A stretch of 64,000 bases of DNA from Reticulitermes speratus (taxonomy: Eukaryota > Arthropoda > Insecta > Blattodea > Rhinotermitidae), in the NCBI GenBank assembly GCA_021186555.1, contig JAJKFL010000007.1:3408501-3472500 (forward strand). The letters run 5' to 3'. Below the pieces are notes generated by a model. It worked only from the letters and a program-made list of their open reading frames with translations. It made no database searches and was not told where the DNA came from. Shown here piece by piece: positions 24,057 to 34,873 of the stretch (within the stretch, counting starts at the first letter, position 1; every line of letters starts with the position of its first letter). Made by a program: the position numbers and the translations under genes.

Positions 24057-24765
24057 ATTTTGACAGTGAAGTGGTTATCTCTGCTCAGGATGTCTTAAAA
24101 CCACTGGCCAGAAAGGCTGTGGATCCAGAAACTGCCAAAAGCTCAATACATAAATCTGAGTAAATCAGTATAATCATAGATCTCCGGATCTGTTTGAAGA
24201 CTACTGCAAAGTCCTGCGATTTATCAGAGAACTGAACTGCTTTCTCCTGACAGTGATCACATTCAAAGTGACAAGTTCTTTGGAAAAATAGTTACCCTGC
24301 CACAAAGCAGTCCATGTGTTTCCATAGCTTCTTAAAGTTCCCAGTATCATGAGGTTTCTTTAGGGCAGTGACTCACAACTAGAGTGAAAAATAAATTGTT
24401 GAAATGCATGTATTTTGTCCTATGTAAGCATACTGTAATGAGTTACAGACTTAACGTTCATATATTAATAATAAATACAAATATCTCAATACTATATGCA
24501 GAAAGATGACAAATAGTGTGATTGTGTTAATACTCGGCAGGCAGACATTAAAGGCACTATACTAAGAATAAAGCAAGCCATAAATAATTTGGGTGTGTAG
24601 TCAGGGTCAGTTGTGAAGATGACAGCGATCCCTTCCTCTCAGACTTGTGGTGCTTGGGGAAACTACATGGTGTCACATCCTAGAAGACCTAATGTTAATA
24701 TTCTGATGTAGCAATAGTTACTGTTTTGTATTGCTATAATTCTTGGGAGGGGATAAGACTGTAAG

Positions 24766-24822
24766 TACCCTCAGATCAGACTGTAAGTACCCTCAGATCA
24801 GATACTGTAAGTACCCTCACAA
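24766..24822. repeat. 22-bp tandem repeat, 3 units
   Basis: Three copies of GACTGTAAGTACCCTCAGAT-type units, the third truncated. Confidence 0.8.
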
Positions 24823-24849
24823 ACGCTCCTCCAATTATTCACACACTAA

Positions 24850-25095
24850 CATTCTACGTGAGAGCATAAATGTCAAAATTGTCGCTGCATTTTGAACTGA
24901 AGAAAACCATGTTCTGGGTTGTGTCACCCTGTAGTGTGTTAGGTATGTACCAACATTTCAGAGGAACCATCATCAGGGTGATGGAGACAGCCAGTTTCTC
25001 TGAGACATGTGAACATATCTGCCATGTTACAGCAGGGGCATGTCCCAGAAGATGGTTTTCCTCAGTCACCACTCTGAGAACCTCAGCGCTCACTT
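24850..25095 (+). repeat. Dispersed insect repeat remnant with frequent pseudo-ORF
   Basis: The plus-strand peptide TMFWVVSPCSVLGMYQHFRG followed by CEHICHVTAGACPRR resembles a degenerate peptide often met in insect repeats (FWDVAPCSLVEVYRRF type). I treat it as repetitive and not as a gene; the parent element is not known to me. Confidence 0.4.
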
Positions 25096-25824
25096 GATAA
25101 TTGCACTTAATGCAAGTCCCTGAAATCTTGGCGAATCGTAATACCTTAATTTACCAAATCCAAAAATATCTGAGAAGACTCAGTAGGATAGAGCATTTAA
25201 TATCCTCCACATTGGTCTTCTAGGAAGAGCCATTTCTGAGAATGACTTTGCTGTTCATTTATTGCACAAATACATTTTGTTACAATATTTACCATATTAA
25301 TGAGTGTTTTAAATAAAGCTACTGGTACTAAAATACCCATTGTATGTTATGCACCACTGTTTCTCAAAGTATTTGAATGTTTCATTTCCCATCGAATGTC
25401 TATGAACACCACCAGAACCAAATTATAGTACAGGCAACCCACGCACCGTCTCACTTCATTGGTTCCTCCTCCTGTATATTGGTTGTTAAGCAAGCTGTCA
25501 TAAGTTGTACCTCAATTTTGCAAACGTGCGATGTTCTAGACTACACATAAATTCCTGGAAACCCATTTCCTGCCTTACACATACCAACTGATCACGAATA
25601 CTAGTATAAATGAAAACAAAACAAAACACAGATAGTGTATATGCTTTCAGAACTATTGTTAAAGACAAACACTTAATACAGAAGCAAAGTATATGCAATA
25701 AACTTGGAAATTCTTAGACACATATCACAGAAAATTCATTGAAATTCTGATGGGGAGGCCACTGGGTCACCTGAAGCATCGTAATTTAATCTTATTGCAA
25801 GAGTATTGGAGGACTAGGCTGGGA

Positions 25825-25838
25825 GGGGGGGGGGGGGG
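25825..25838. repeat. G14 homopolymer
   Basis: Fourteen consecutive G; a second G14 occurs at 26529-26542. Confidence 0.9.
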
Positions 25839-26524
25839 TTGTGTGCGCGTATTTCGTATAGATATGACTTTTAGTCATTACTGTGGGTTCCTTTTTAAAT
25901 TCAGATATGAACAGTTGCTGTTCAATTTAATTTTATCATCAGATCTCGCATTTACAATTTCAACTAAAGCAGCTTTTAAGCTTCCTATAAGACAATTCCC
26001 ATCTTTCCGATGGGGGTTCGGTATGTCACACGTTTTTTTAAATGTGCCACTCTGCAAACGTGGTATATATATATATTTTAATTTCAAAAAAAGTTAACTG
26101 CTTTAACCGTAGACTTCGCAACAACTCCAAGAAGAAAATACTAAGGTTTGGTTTCCACAAGGAACACACATTTTCACGTAAAATATTTCTAAGTACATGA
26201 CGTCGCCAACCTGCCGTCCCCTATTTCCCAGGGCTAATCCTGACCAACGTGGCACAATAAAGAGAAACGGGGCAGGGTTCAGCCGCACGCGCTCAACCCA
26301 TTGCACGCCGGCCTGCCTTTTTGCTATTCTAACGGTCACAAAAGTGGGAGAGTGTAAGGCAGGCCATCGTAAATTGCGGGGCTAACAGTTACAGAAATAC
26401 ATGCAAGATAAATAAAGCCACTCCCTTTTCATATGTATTACTGAGGAGGAGGGCGTTGCACAGAGGGAAATAGTAGAAAAAGTAGAACTGAAAATGAATG
26501 GGATGTATCGGATGTGAGGCTTTA

Positions 26525-26719
26525 TGCCGGGGGGGGGGGGGGATCGTTAGGTTATCTTTGGTCATTATACTCTTTGTATTATAATTCTTGTCTTATAACC
26601 TTTGCCAGTGGGCTCTGAGTATTTTGTTGTATTTCCGCTTCCGCCAGTGAACAACAGGGCTTTGAAATAAACTGAAGTTTGTGCTTGTTAATTGCGTTTA
26701 ATTGGAGGAATCCACTACA
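26525..26719 (+). mobile_element. 5' LTR of a BEL/Pao retrotransposon
   Basis: Matches the 3' LTR at 27925-28107 over its whole length, starts near TG with the first bases replaced by a G14 run and ends in CTACA. It is followed directly by TGGTGCCGAAACCCGG, which has the form of a tRNA primer-binding site. Confidence 0.8.
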
Positions 26720-26769
26720 TTTTGGTGCCGAAACCCGGTTTTTGTCTATCGAGGACTCGAACTGTTCCC

Positions 26770-26999
26770 AAAAACTCAGAGCCCACTGGCAAAGATTATA
26801 AGACAAGAATTATAATACAAAGAGTATAATGACCAAAGATGACCTAACGATCCCCCACATTCTCCCTACCCTGGTCGATCTCTAGGGGGATGACCAGTTG
26901 AACAGGACGCGTTAGGGGGGGTCCCGTCTGGTGTGCGGAGCACGACGGTTCTTATCTTCCCATCCCTCCCCTGGCGTAGTTCCTCTATCCTGGCCCGTT
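26770..26999 (-). mobile_element. Inverted 3' end of a BEL/Pao element inside the element
   Basis: This stretch is the reverse complement of 27786-28012, that is the last coding part plus most of an LTR. It lies immediately behind the 5' LTR and primer site, so gag, protease and RT are missing and the LTR can pair with it as a hairpin. Confidence 0.85.
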
Positions 27000-27049
27000 A
27001 CCTCAGGATCGTGTCACACCTTCACCTCCCTTCTCTGTTACCGGATTGG

Positions 27050-27924
27050 ATTTTGCTAGTCCTCTACATAAAAAAATCTAATACCGTTAGTAAAGCATAC
27101 ATCTTACTGTTCACTTGCGCCACAACAAGAGCCTTGCACCTGGAACTTTCTTCGGACATGTCCGTAGATAGATTTCTCATGGGATTACAGAGATTGTAAG
27201 CCGCAGAGGACTTCCACATACAATCTACTCAGACAATGCCCAGACATTCCGAGCGGGTTGCAAAGAGTTAAAGGAAGTTTCCCTCGCCTCGCCCAACACA
27301 TCACAATTCCTCGCCAACAAAGGAATTACTTGGAAATTCATCGCTCCACGGGCGGCTTGGTGGGGTGGATGGTGGAAGCGCATGGTGGGCACAACTAAAC
27401 TATGCTTGAGGAAGGTCCTAGAACAAAGACAAGTAGATGAGAAAATGTTAAATACCATCTTATCCCAGATAGAAGCCGCCATCAATTCACGGCCCTTATT
27501 GCAAGACGAAGGCGCTGAGAGCCTGACACCAGCCCACTTCCTCAATGGAGGCAAACTGACTGTCATTCTCGCCGGACCAGAACCAGCCACCACCAATGAC
27601 CTAAGAAAACAATTCCGGCTGAGTCAACAAATCACGGAACATTTCTGGGGAAAGGTGGACAAAGGAGTATCTACTAGAACTCCGCAACTACCATCAAGTT
27701 AGGCAACCCCAGGGAGGAGGCACTAAGCTAAAAGTTGGCGACTTAGTTCTCCTGCAAGAAGAGGTGCGCGCCAGACACCTGTGGAAACGGGCCAGGATAG
27801 AGGAGCTACGCCAGGGGAGGGATGGGAAGATAAGAACCGTCGTGCTCCGCACACAAGACGGGACTCCCCTAACGCGTTCTGTTCAACTGGTCATCCCCTT
27901 AGAGATCGACCAAGGTGGGGAGAA
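27050..27924 (+). pseudogene. BEL/Pao integrase and C-terminal pol remnant
   Basis: Integrase-like blocks appear in order: AYILLFTCATTRALHLEL (about 27090), then in a second frame IYSDNAQTF, carrying the second catalytic Asp, then MVGTTKLCLRKVLEQ and INSRPLLQDE, and in a third frame the basic end VGDLVLLQEE and DGKIRTVVLR up to the LTR. At least two frameshifts (near 27200 and 27655) break it. The position that is Glu in the family (GGFWERMVG) reads GGWWKRMVG here, so the catalytic Glu is also lost. The product would have joined cDNA to the host genome; this copy cannot. Confidence 0.85.
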
Positions 27925-28107
27925 TGTGGGGGATCGTTAGGTCATCTTTGGTCATTATACTCTTTGTATTATAATTCTTGTCTTATAATCTTTGCCAGTG
28001 CTCTGAGTTTTTAGTTGTATATCCGCTTCCGCCAGTGAACAACAGGGCGTTGAAATAAAGGGAAGTTTGTGCTTGTTAATTGCGTGTAATTGGAGGAATC
28101 CACTACA
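27925..28107 (+). mobile_element. 3' LTR of the BEL/Pao element
   Basis: 183 bases from TGTGGGGGATC to CCACTACA, with AATAAA inside. Homologous to 26525-26719. No matching host target duplication is evident outside the two LTRs. Confidence 0.85.
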
Positions 28108-28109
28108 TG

Positions 28110-28695
28110 CACAACTGCAAGACTAGCGCATCACGAAGAGCGAGCAGCCGAACGTCAGAACAACACGTGTTCCTGGTGAAATTGCGGAGTGCTGTTCTGT
28201 GAGTGAAATGAGAACTTTGTTACGTTACACCCACTAGCACCTGCAGCTGTAACAAAAAACCACCGTGTGCCGTTCTCTGCTGGCTGAGCTGCGGTCCACA
28301 TCCACAATAACAGAGCTGCACCAACTCTTGCTGTAGAACCGCAATGTGGATGCAATCTTCAGGCTGTCAGTACCAGGTGCGGTATGCAACTGCCTAATCA
28401 CACAGTAGCAATCCTGTCAGACGTTTTACACCCACAGTAGTGACTAACACCTGCACTGATGAGAGCCGTGTAGCTCGTCAGAAGTAACAGTTTAATGGTA
28501 GCGGTAGTGTTAAATTCAGTAAACAGTAGTACTGTAGGCAATTTCACGTATGTTTGTCTAATGGCTTGTTCCAATGCACTTTGTTGTAGCACTGTCTTCA
28601 CATGCTGAACGTCACACCACCTGTGTATCTGTCTTGTAACATTGCTGGCTTATGTGAGATTTGTGGTTCTCACAGCGGTGTTTCCGAGCATTCAG
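28110..28695. other. No gene recognised
   Basis: Mixed-composition sequence without domain-bearing frames. It is followed by a hairpin element. Confidence 0.4.
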
Positions 28696-28698
28696 GTC

Positions 28699-28805
28699 TT
28701 CTTGGATATGACACCGTGTCGTTCGGTCAGTGATTCCCGACGTACCTTTGAAACGTCGGGAACACCCGCCCAACGATGCGGTGTCATATCCCTCAAGACC
28801 TGAAT
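28699..28805. mobile_element. Palindromic MITE-like element
   Basis: The outer arms ATTCAGGTCTTCTTGGATATGACACCG and their inverted partner at the right pair over about 27 bases with one or two mismatches. Inner arms around CCCGACGT and ACGTCGGG pair as well. The words TGACACCGT and GTGTCATATC recur at about 6500, 12350, 24670, 42375 and 58815. Confidence 0.65.
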
Positions 28806-29130
28806 CTTCCGAAACATATGTCCGTTTTGCCCGCAATGTTGTGAGGCTTGCAGAGACGAGAGTTGTGACGTCAGGTTTGTACGTACAGTGATACAGCAAA
28901 ATGCACTGGTACAGTTATGAGACTAAACATACATGTGAATTGACTGCAGTACTACTGTTGAATTTAATACTGTCATTGCCTGGTACTTCTGAGGGCGCGC
29001 TCTGATTTCATCAGCACTGGTGCTGCTGTAGTGAGTGGGTGGGAGAAGTCAGGCGAGTACGTAGAAGGAATGGCGACATTCAGTAATGGGGAATTTATCA
29101 GGTAGTTCCGTACCTTTATTAAATGAGCAA

Positions 29131-29575
29131 GCCTCGTGGTCTAGTGGATAAGACACTAGACATCTAACTTATCCACTAGACACTAGACATATAACTTTAT
29201 GATCACAAGTTTGAAACCAAAGACTTCCGATGCACAGGACACGAAGTTACAAAACATTTTCCTGCCCAAGTTCATTGGCCTCACAATTCATCGGGAAGTT
29301 CCGAAACTATTATATCAACAAGAACTCGATGGTCTAGTGGCTAAGGCGCTAGACTGCTAAGCTTTATGAACAGCAGCAGTTCGATACCGGCCGCCGGCAA
29401 GGACTTGGACTTAGAAAATTTATTGTCAAGATTCCTCGACCTCACAATTCATCAGGAAGTTCCAAAATACGTGGTCGAGTGGATAAGACACCAGCCCAGC
29501 AGTCCCAGGGTCGCCAGTTCGAGTACAGCACGTTCCAAGATTGTCGGAGCAACCACCACGAGAGACATCTGGTAG
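29131..29575 (+). repeat. Three tandem tRNA-like (SINE head) units
   Basis: Heads with A box TGGTCTAGTGG occur at about 29140 and 29328, and a degenerate one (TGGTCGAGTGG) at about 29472. B-box-like AGTTCGATACC and AGTTCGAGTAC follow the second and third. Units share a tail containing CTCACAATTCATCAGGAAGT. They look like a SINE amplified in tandem; none folds as an obvious functional tRNA. Confidence 0.6.
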
Positions 29576-30002
29576 CCGCCTCGAAGACGACGACGATGAT
29601 AAAGCAACAAAGCAGTTCGGTGAAATAAAAGAAAAAAAAATTCTATTTTTGAAAATTTGAAATGAAAGTCCAGCAACAAAATATTTTACTACGCCAGTCG
29701 TGTCGGTACCCAGAATTTTCCCTGGTGCCGCTGTCTCGGCCAGAAAAAATTTTACTAGCGTGTTATGAATTTCTGGCATGGCGAATTTTTTTTTTTTTTT
29801 TTACTACCGCACCTGCAATTATAGTACTAAGAATTCTCAATTGGTGGTGCTTTCGGTTAAATTACTACTGGCGCCGCCATTTTTCAGCCAGGGGCATATA
29901 CCAAAAACCGCCAAAAACTATCACTAACATGACTCCCAGAACTACAAACACCCGCATCTTAGCTCCCCCCCCCCCCCCCCTCACACAAGACATCATATGT
30001 AA

Positions 30003-30954
30003 AACCGACCCAATTCAGATAATTCAGAATTTCGGCTTGACGTGATCATGTGTAATAAAAATAACATTTATTCATAAACACGTCTTACGTTAATAAAATT
30101 TATGGCACAAGAAAGTGTATGATATTTACAGATACAATCAGCACCCGTCAGTTTTCCACAACAAACTGATGGGAAGAGACTAAGAGGTGTCTTGCGGCAG
30201 GAAGTTTGGGAATCGCGTAAAAAAGGCGTTTCGGTTAACCCGAGTTTCGGTTAAGTGAAGTTCGGATAACCGAGGTTATACTGTACTTCTAAAATATTTT
30301 CAAATGAAATGTGAAAATACAGTACAGGTAAAATAATGTCAATTACAGAATCAAAGAAAATATCTTCCAAGTGTACAAGTGGTCTAAGCAGCTACAGTAG
30401 GAGGAGCAATAATCAGAGCCTTACAAGAAATTAAATACAGAATTACACTGGACTTGCAGCAAAATCAGATGGCATAACAAAAACACTGAACACAGTAAAA
30501 TAGCAGAAAGAATTACAAGAAAAGTCCCTCTCTTCTTATATAGAATATAAAAGAATTTAGCAAAACTTTATTTTATAAAAATTACTAAAAATTCAAATAT
30601 ACATCAAGTGGGGAAAGAAGAAGCAGCTATGTTTTTACAATTTATTTCTTAAAAGAAAATTCCCTGCGATTAAAATTATTCCCATAATTGAAAAAGCTGA
30701 GAAAAAAAGTATAATAGCTGCCCTCAAACTGAAAAACTCATAGGTTATGGTATAATAAATAAAACTCTGAAAGCCTGTGCTTTGCTAATCACACTCCCAT
30801 TAGTTTACACCAGTACAGAGGTACTCCCCACCACCATCTGCAAAACATCAGTAGGACAACGAAATGTACAAAAGGGAGCTTTACCCAAAGTAGTTAGAGA
30901 AGGTTATGCACAGTATGTTAAGCCAGGGGTCTCAATCAAACAGTACACAGGGAA
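30003..30954. repeat. Long inverted repeat, left arm
   Basis: Reverse complement of 35400-36386 at high identity. The main difference is an AT microsatellite, a few bases here and about 45 in the right arm. It contains a CAGTATAACCTCGGTTATCC-type end (around 30285) typical of pogo/Tigger transposon termini. The short coding-like frame MLITLPLVYTSTEVLPTTIC occurs in both arms and is repeat sequence. Confidence 0.9.
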
Positions 30955-31779
30955 TATAAGAATATGTACAAGAAAACAAGAATACAATATAAAACATAAA
31001 ACCTAAAACATAAATATACAACATAAAACATAAATACACAAGGCATCATTGAGGATTACAGATGAACCCAATATGATACGCAAGTGTGGATATAATATAT
31101 AAATATGCAAGAGACATTACAAATTTACAATGTGCATAGTGTGACAAGACGGCTGTCCGAATAGACAGATAAAATATATCCAAGGCCAAGTTGGTACATC
31201 ACAGTTTAATAAATGTATATTGAAAGTATTAAATACTGGAATAAATATAAATTTGCTAATATTAAATAATCATTAAACAAACAATAAAAAATGTGCATAA
31301 TACACAGAATCAATAAATAAATAATTAATTAGATTGATTCCACACCATTGGACTCAGCACAGGTCCAACAACCAAAGGACCCAACACGTCATACATCCGC
31401 CAATACATATGAACACAAAATCACAGCAAATATATAAAAACAGTCCTTTTTTTTAAACATCACAGTGAAAATTCAATCACAAAGTTTCGCAATCAGAATG
31501 CAGGACAAAATCACAACATAAAGATAGATAATAAATCCTTTAAAAGGGTGGAACAGTTCAAATATTTGGGAACAGCTCTTAAAGGAATCGAAATTCCATT
31601 CAGGGAGAATTTAAGAGCAGATTGAAGTCGAGGAATGCTTGTTATCATTCGGTGCAGGATCTTCTGTCTTCCAGTTTGCTGTCCAAAAATACAAACATTA
31701 AGATACACATAACTATAATTGCAATTGCAAGTGTATGCTTGAAGCTTGAATTAATTAATTAATTAATTCCATATTCCAG

Positions 31780-32658
31780 GACCAGATCAAGAACTGTTTC
31801 TACTTGGCAGCCTTCGGTTTGCCAATGCGGGACTGCCCCCAGGTAAGCGAAGTCGTCTTGTGATTGTTAGGCAGTGGTAAGAATATTCCACTCTTACCAA
31901 CATTATTACATTACATTTGTGTATACTATTTCAACCAAAACCTGTAAGATTCTGTGTTATTGATATCACACTGTATGTATGCCAATTGTGGCCTATTTTA
32001 CTGCTGTAAGTTTTGCAGAAATTTTGGTATCAGCTCCCTGAAGATGGCATGATATAACGCAGAAACTTGTAGGAGCTATGTAAAAGATAGTACGAACAAA
32101 TAGTGAATAGTGCATTTGTTGGTGTTATGTAAGTTTCTAACTATCATTGTTACAGTTGTCATACTGAGGGTGCAAGTCCCCGCAGAAACTTACGGTAAGT
32201 GTGTGAAGGAAAGACAAGTTAAGCTGTATTTTACACATATTGTTAAGAATGCTATCAATTAATTCCATTGTTCTATATTCCAGTGCCACAATTCATACAT
32301 GAATACGTATTCCTGATTGCGGCCCCTGTGGCGCCTGGAATAATACAAATATACGGTAAGAGATCTTCAATACAGAGCTTGCAGAAATAAAGATATGGAG
32401 CTTTGTGCACCTTTGTACTAATTTAGATGTTAAGAATAGATCCATTGATATTTATATTTCTAAATGACATAACTAATATCTTTGTTACATAGGTAGTGCC
32501 ACCACCGCAACATGCAGGACCCCAGGGTCCGCCGCCACAGGGTCCACAACCCCAGGGTCCACCACCACAGGGGCCTGATGCACCTCGACCCCACAGACCT
32601 GAAGGCCCACCCTCGCCGAGAGATGAATCCAGTTCCGGGGATGGGTCTCTTCCTGCAG
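31780..32658 (+). CDS. Cassette 3 of the tandem-exon gene (A3, B3, C3, D3)
   Basis: Exons: A3 31780-31842 (PDQELFLLGSLRFANAGLPP), B3 32156-32194 (VILRVQVPAETY), C3 32284-32355 (PQFIHEYVFLIAAPVAPGII) and D3 ending 32658. At D3 the CAG acceptor reads CAT. The AG two bases on would give an early TGA, whereas the in-phase CATGCAG at 32511-32517 gives a symmetric 47-codon exon of PQGP/PPQG repeats ending in a Ser/Asp-rich segment. All other exons are symmetric phase 1, 21, 13 and 24 codons. The intact frame suggests selection or recent duplication. Protein unrecognised. Confidence 0.65.
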
Positions 32659-32792
32659 GTAAATTATGCATCCTTCAGTTTCTATCTTCCAGTTTGCTGT
32701 CCAAAAATACAAACATTAAGATACACAGAACTATAATTGCAATTGGAAGTCTTAGCTTGAATGAATGAATATTAATTAACTCCATATTCCGG

Positions 32793-33667
32793 GACCAGAG
32801 CGAGAACTGATCCTCCTTGGCAGCCTTCGGTTTGCCAATGCGGGGCTTCCTCCAGGTAAGCGAAGTCATCTTGTGATTGTTAGGCAGGGGTAAGAATATT
32901 CTACTCTTACCAACATTATTACATTACATTTGTGTATACTATTTCAACCAAAACCTGTAAGATTCTGCGTTATTGATATCACACTGTATGTATGCCAATT
33001 GTGGCCTATTTTACTGCTGTAAGTTTTGCAGAAATTTTGGTATCAGCTCCCTGAAGATGGCATGATATAACGCAGAAACTTGTAGGAGCTATGTAAAAGA
33101 TAGTACGAACAAATAGTGAATAGTGCATTTGTTGGTGTTATGTAAGTTTCTAACTATCATTGTTACAGTTGTCATACTGAGGGTGCAAGTCCCCGCAGGA
33201 ACTTACGGTAAGTGTTTGTCAAGGAAAGACAAGTTACGCTGTACTTTACACGTGTTGTTAAGAATGCTATCAATTAATTCCATTGTTCTATATTCCAGTG
33301 CCACAGTTCATACATGAATACGTATTCCTGATTGCGGCCCCTGTGGCCCCTGGAATAATACAAATATACGGTAAGAGATCTTCAATACAGAGCTTGCAGA
33401 AATAAAGAGCTTTGTGCACCTTTGTACTAATTTAGATGTTAAGAATAGATCCATTGATATTGATATTTCTAAATGACATAACTAATATCTTTGTTACAGA
33501 GGTAGTGCCACCACCGCAACATGCAGGACCCCAGGGTCCACCACCCCAGGGTCCACTACCCCAGGGACCACCACCACAGGGGCCTGATGCACCTCGACGC
33601 TACAGACCTGAAGGCCCACCCTTGCCGAGAGATGAATCCAGTTTTGGGGATGGGTCTCTTCCTGCAG
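32793..33667 (+). CDS. Cassette 4 of the tandem-exon gene (A4, B4, C4, D4)
   Basis: Exons: A4 32793-32855 (PERELILLGSLRFANAGLPP), B4 33169-33207 (VILRVQVPAGTY), C4 33299-33370 and D4 33500-33667 (56 codons, Pro/Gln/Gly repeats then a Ser/Asp end). D4 is the only D copy with a normal CAG acceptor. A4 has lost its acceptor (GG instead of AG). The next AG is six bases inside the exon and keeps the frame, removing two codons. D4 exits in phase 1 and joins exon E in frame. This cassette most likely feeds the real 3' end of the gene. Confidence 0.68.
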
Positions 33668-33837
33668 GTAAATTATGCATCCTTCAGTTGGTAACATTCT
33701 CGTGATTAGAGTGGTATTTCTGAAATTATTTGGTTTTGCCATAAGTTTTGTAGTTATGTCAAATTGTTTTTTAAGTTCAAGAGAAGAATGAGTGAAAGAT
33801 AGTAGCTGGATCAGAAACTTAAATTAGAAAGTGGGAT

Positions 33838-34113
33838 ACATAGCTCAGTCAGTATAGTGACTGCATGACTGAAGCATTGTTGTTTGCTTCCTGGTGGGGA
33901 CGAGATTTTTCTCCAGAGCATCCTGACTGACTGTGGGGCCCATCCAGCCTCCAATTCAGTGGATACTGGAGGCTCTGTTCCTGGAGGTAATGTGGCTGGC
34001 ATATGAAGCTGACCACTCACCTCAATCTAGTACTGAGGTTACGAATGCTTGGAGCTATACCTCCACTCACCATGTGTTCTTGGCTTTATCTCTTCCTTTT
34101 ATTAAAATTATGG
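33838..34113 (+). mobile_element. tRNA-derived SINE (older copy)
   Basis: Begins with an ATAGCTCAGTCAGTATAGTG tRNA-like head. The body includes CCATCCAGCCTCCAATTCAG and matches a minus-strand copy at about 60455-60650. The B box is eroded. It is interrupted near its 3' end by a second SINE. Confidence 0.6.
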
Positions 34114-34291
34114 TAAAAAAAGGTAAAAGGTAAAGTTTTCCCTAGAACAGGCCACGAACGCCCAGAGGGGGGTAGAGGTTTAGCTCTACTCTTTCTTTAA
34201 CCTCGGCGCTAGATGAGGGTGGGTGGTCAACTCCACGCCCCGGCCGTTTTACACCCGGGAAAGAGACCCGGTACCCATTGTATAGGAGGCT
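34114..34291 (-). mobile_element. SINE inserted in reverse into an older SINE
   Basis: Reverse-strand copy of the family seen at 2036-2180, flanked by 13-base direct repeats ATTAAAATTATGG at 34101-34113 and 34292-34304. Both lie in the intron between exons D4 and E. Confidence 0.75.
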
Positions 34292-34494
34292 ATTAAAATT
34301 ATGGAATAAGAGTAAATCTTTTAACTTGGAACCATCAGGTATGTGGCTGGTTGTAGGTTTGAAGACTGCTTGGTATTTAAGTGTATTATGCAACAGGGAG
34401 TTTATTCTCTGATTTGCTTTCTCAATTTGTTTTCATCCTGTTCATCTTTCTTTTATATTTCTAATCATTGCTTTACTCTGTTTAGCTGTTGCAG

Positions 34495-34570
34495 AGGTCC
34501 CTCGCTTTCCGCGGCGGCGGCGCTCTCACCGCCAAAAGAGAAGAATGCGTAGCCCTAGCCGTGAAGACAG
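34495..34570 (+). CDS. Penultimate exon E of the tandem-exon gene
   Basis: Acceptor TTGCAG and donor CAG/GTAATT bound 76 bases. With the incoming base from D4 it encodes EVPRFPRRRRSHRQKRR followed by MRSPSRED, an Arg-rich RS-like stretch, and leaves two bases that pair with exon F. The jump in GC content over the flanks supports coding. A nuclear or RNA-binding role is possible from composition only. Confidence 0.7.
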
Positions 34571-34873
34571 GTAATTACTGCATTCAGAATTAGAGCCAGT
34601 TTGCTGTTTCAGATTGTCATGTGCCTTTGAATGCATGTATTTAAGCTCAGGTATGTTGGTTTGGGTTGGCGATAATGCGTACAGATGTAGGAAAGTCAGT
34701 ATCTAACGATCCCAAATATAAGACAATATTTCGATATTTTTATTATAGAGATACATTTTTTGTTGAAAGCCCACTCATTTCTAACGCAGGATTTGTTTTA
34801 GACAGTTCTATTGTGTACATTTTTACTTACAAAGCTTTTTGTATTTTAATAGTAATCTGAATGTTGTTTTCAG

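Larger units (their letters stand above)
30973..33690 (+). repeat. Segmental duplication block II (partner of 16377-19350)
   Basis: Begins a few bases after the left arm of the long inverted repeat and follows block I in order: AT-rich lead, LINE tail piece (31510-31735), cassettes 3 and 4. Both A-B introns share a deletion of about 210 bases absent from block I. Confidence 0.85.

Noticed and set aside
30782-31006. Frame starting MLITLPLVYTSTEVL, present also at 35296-35571 on the other strand
   Set aside because: It occurs only as part of the long inverted repeat, has no family resemblance and no splice or promoter context.
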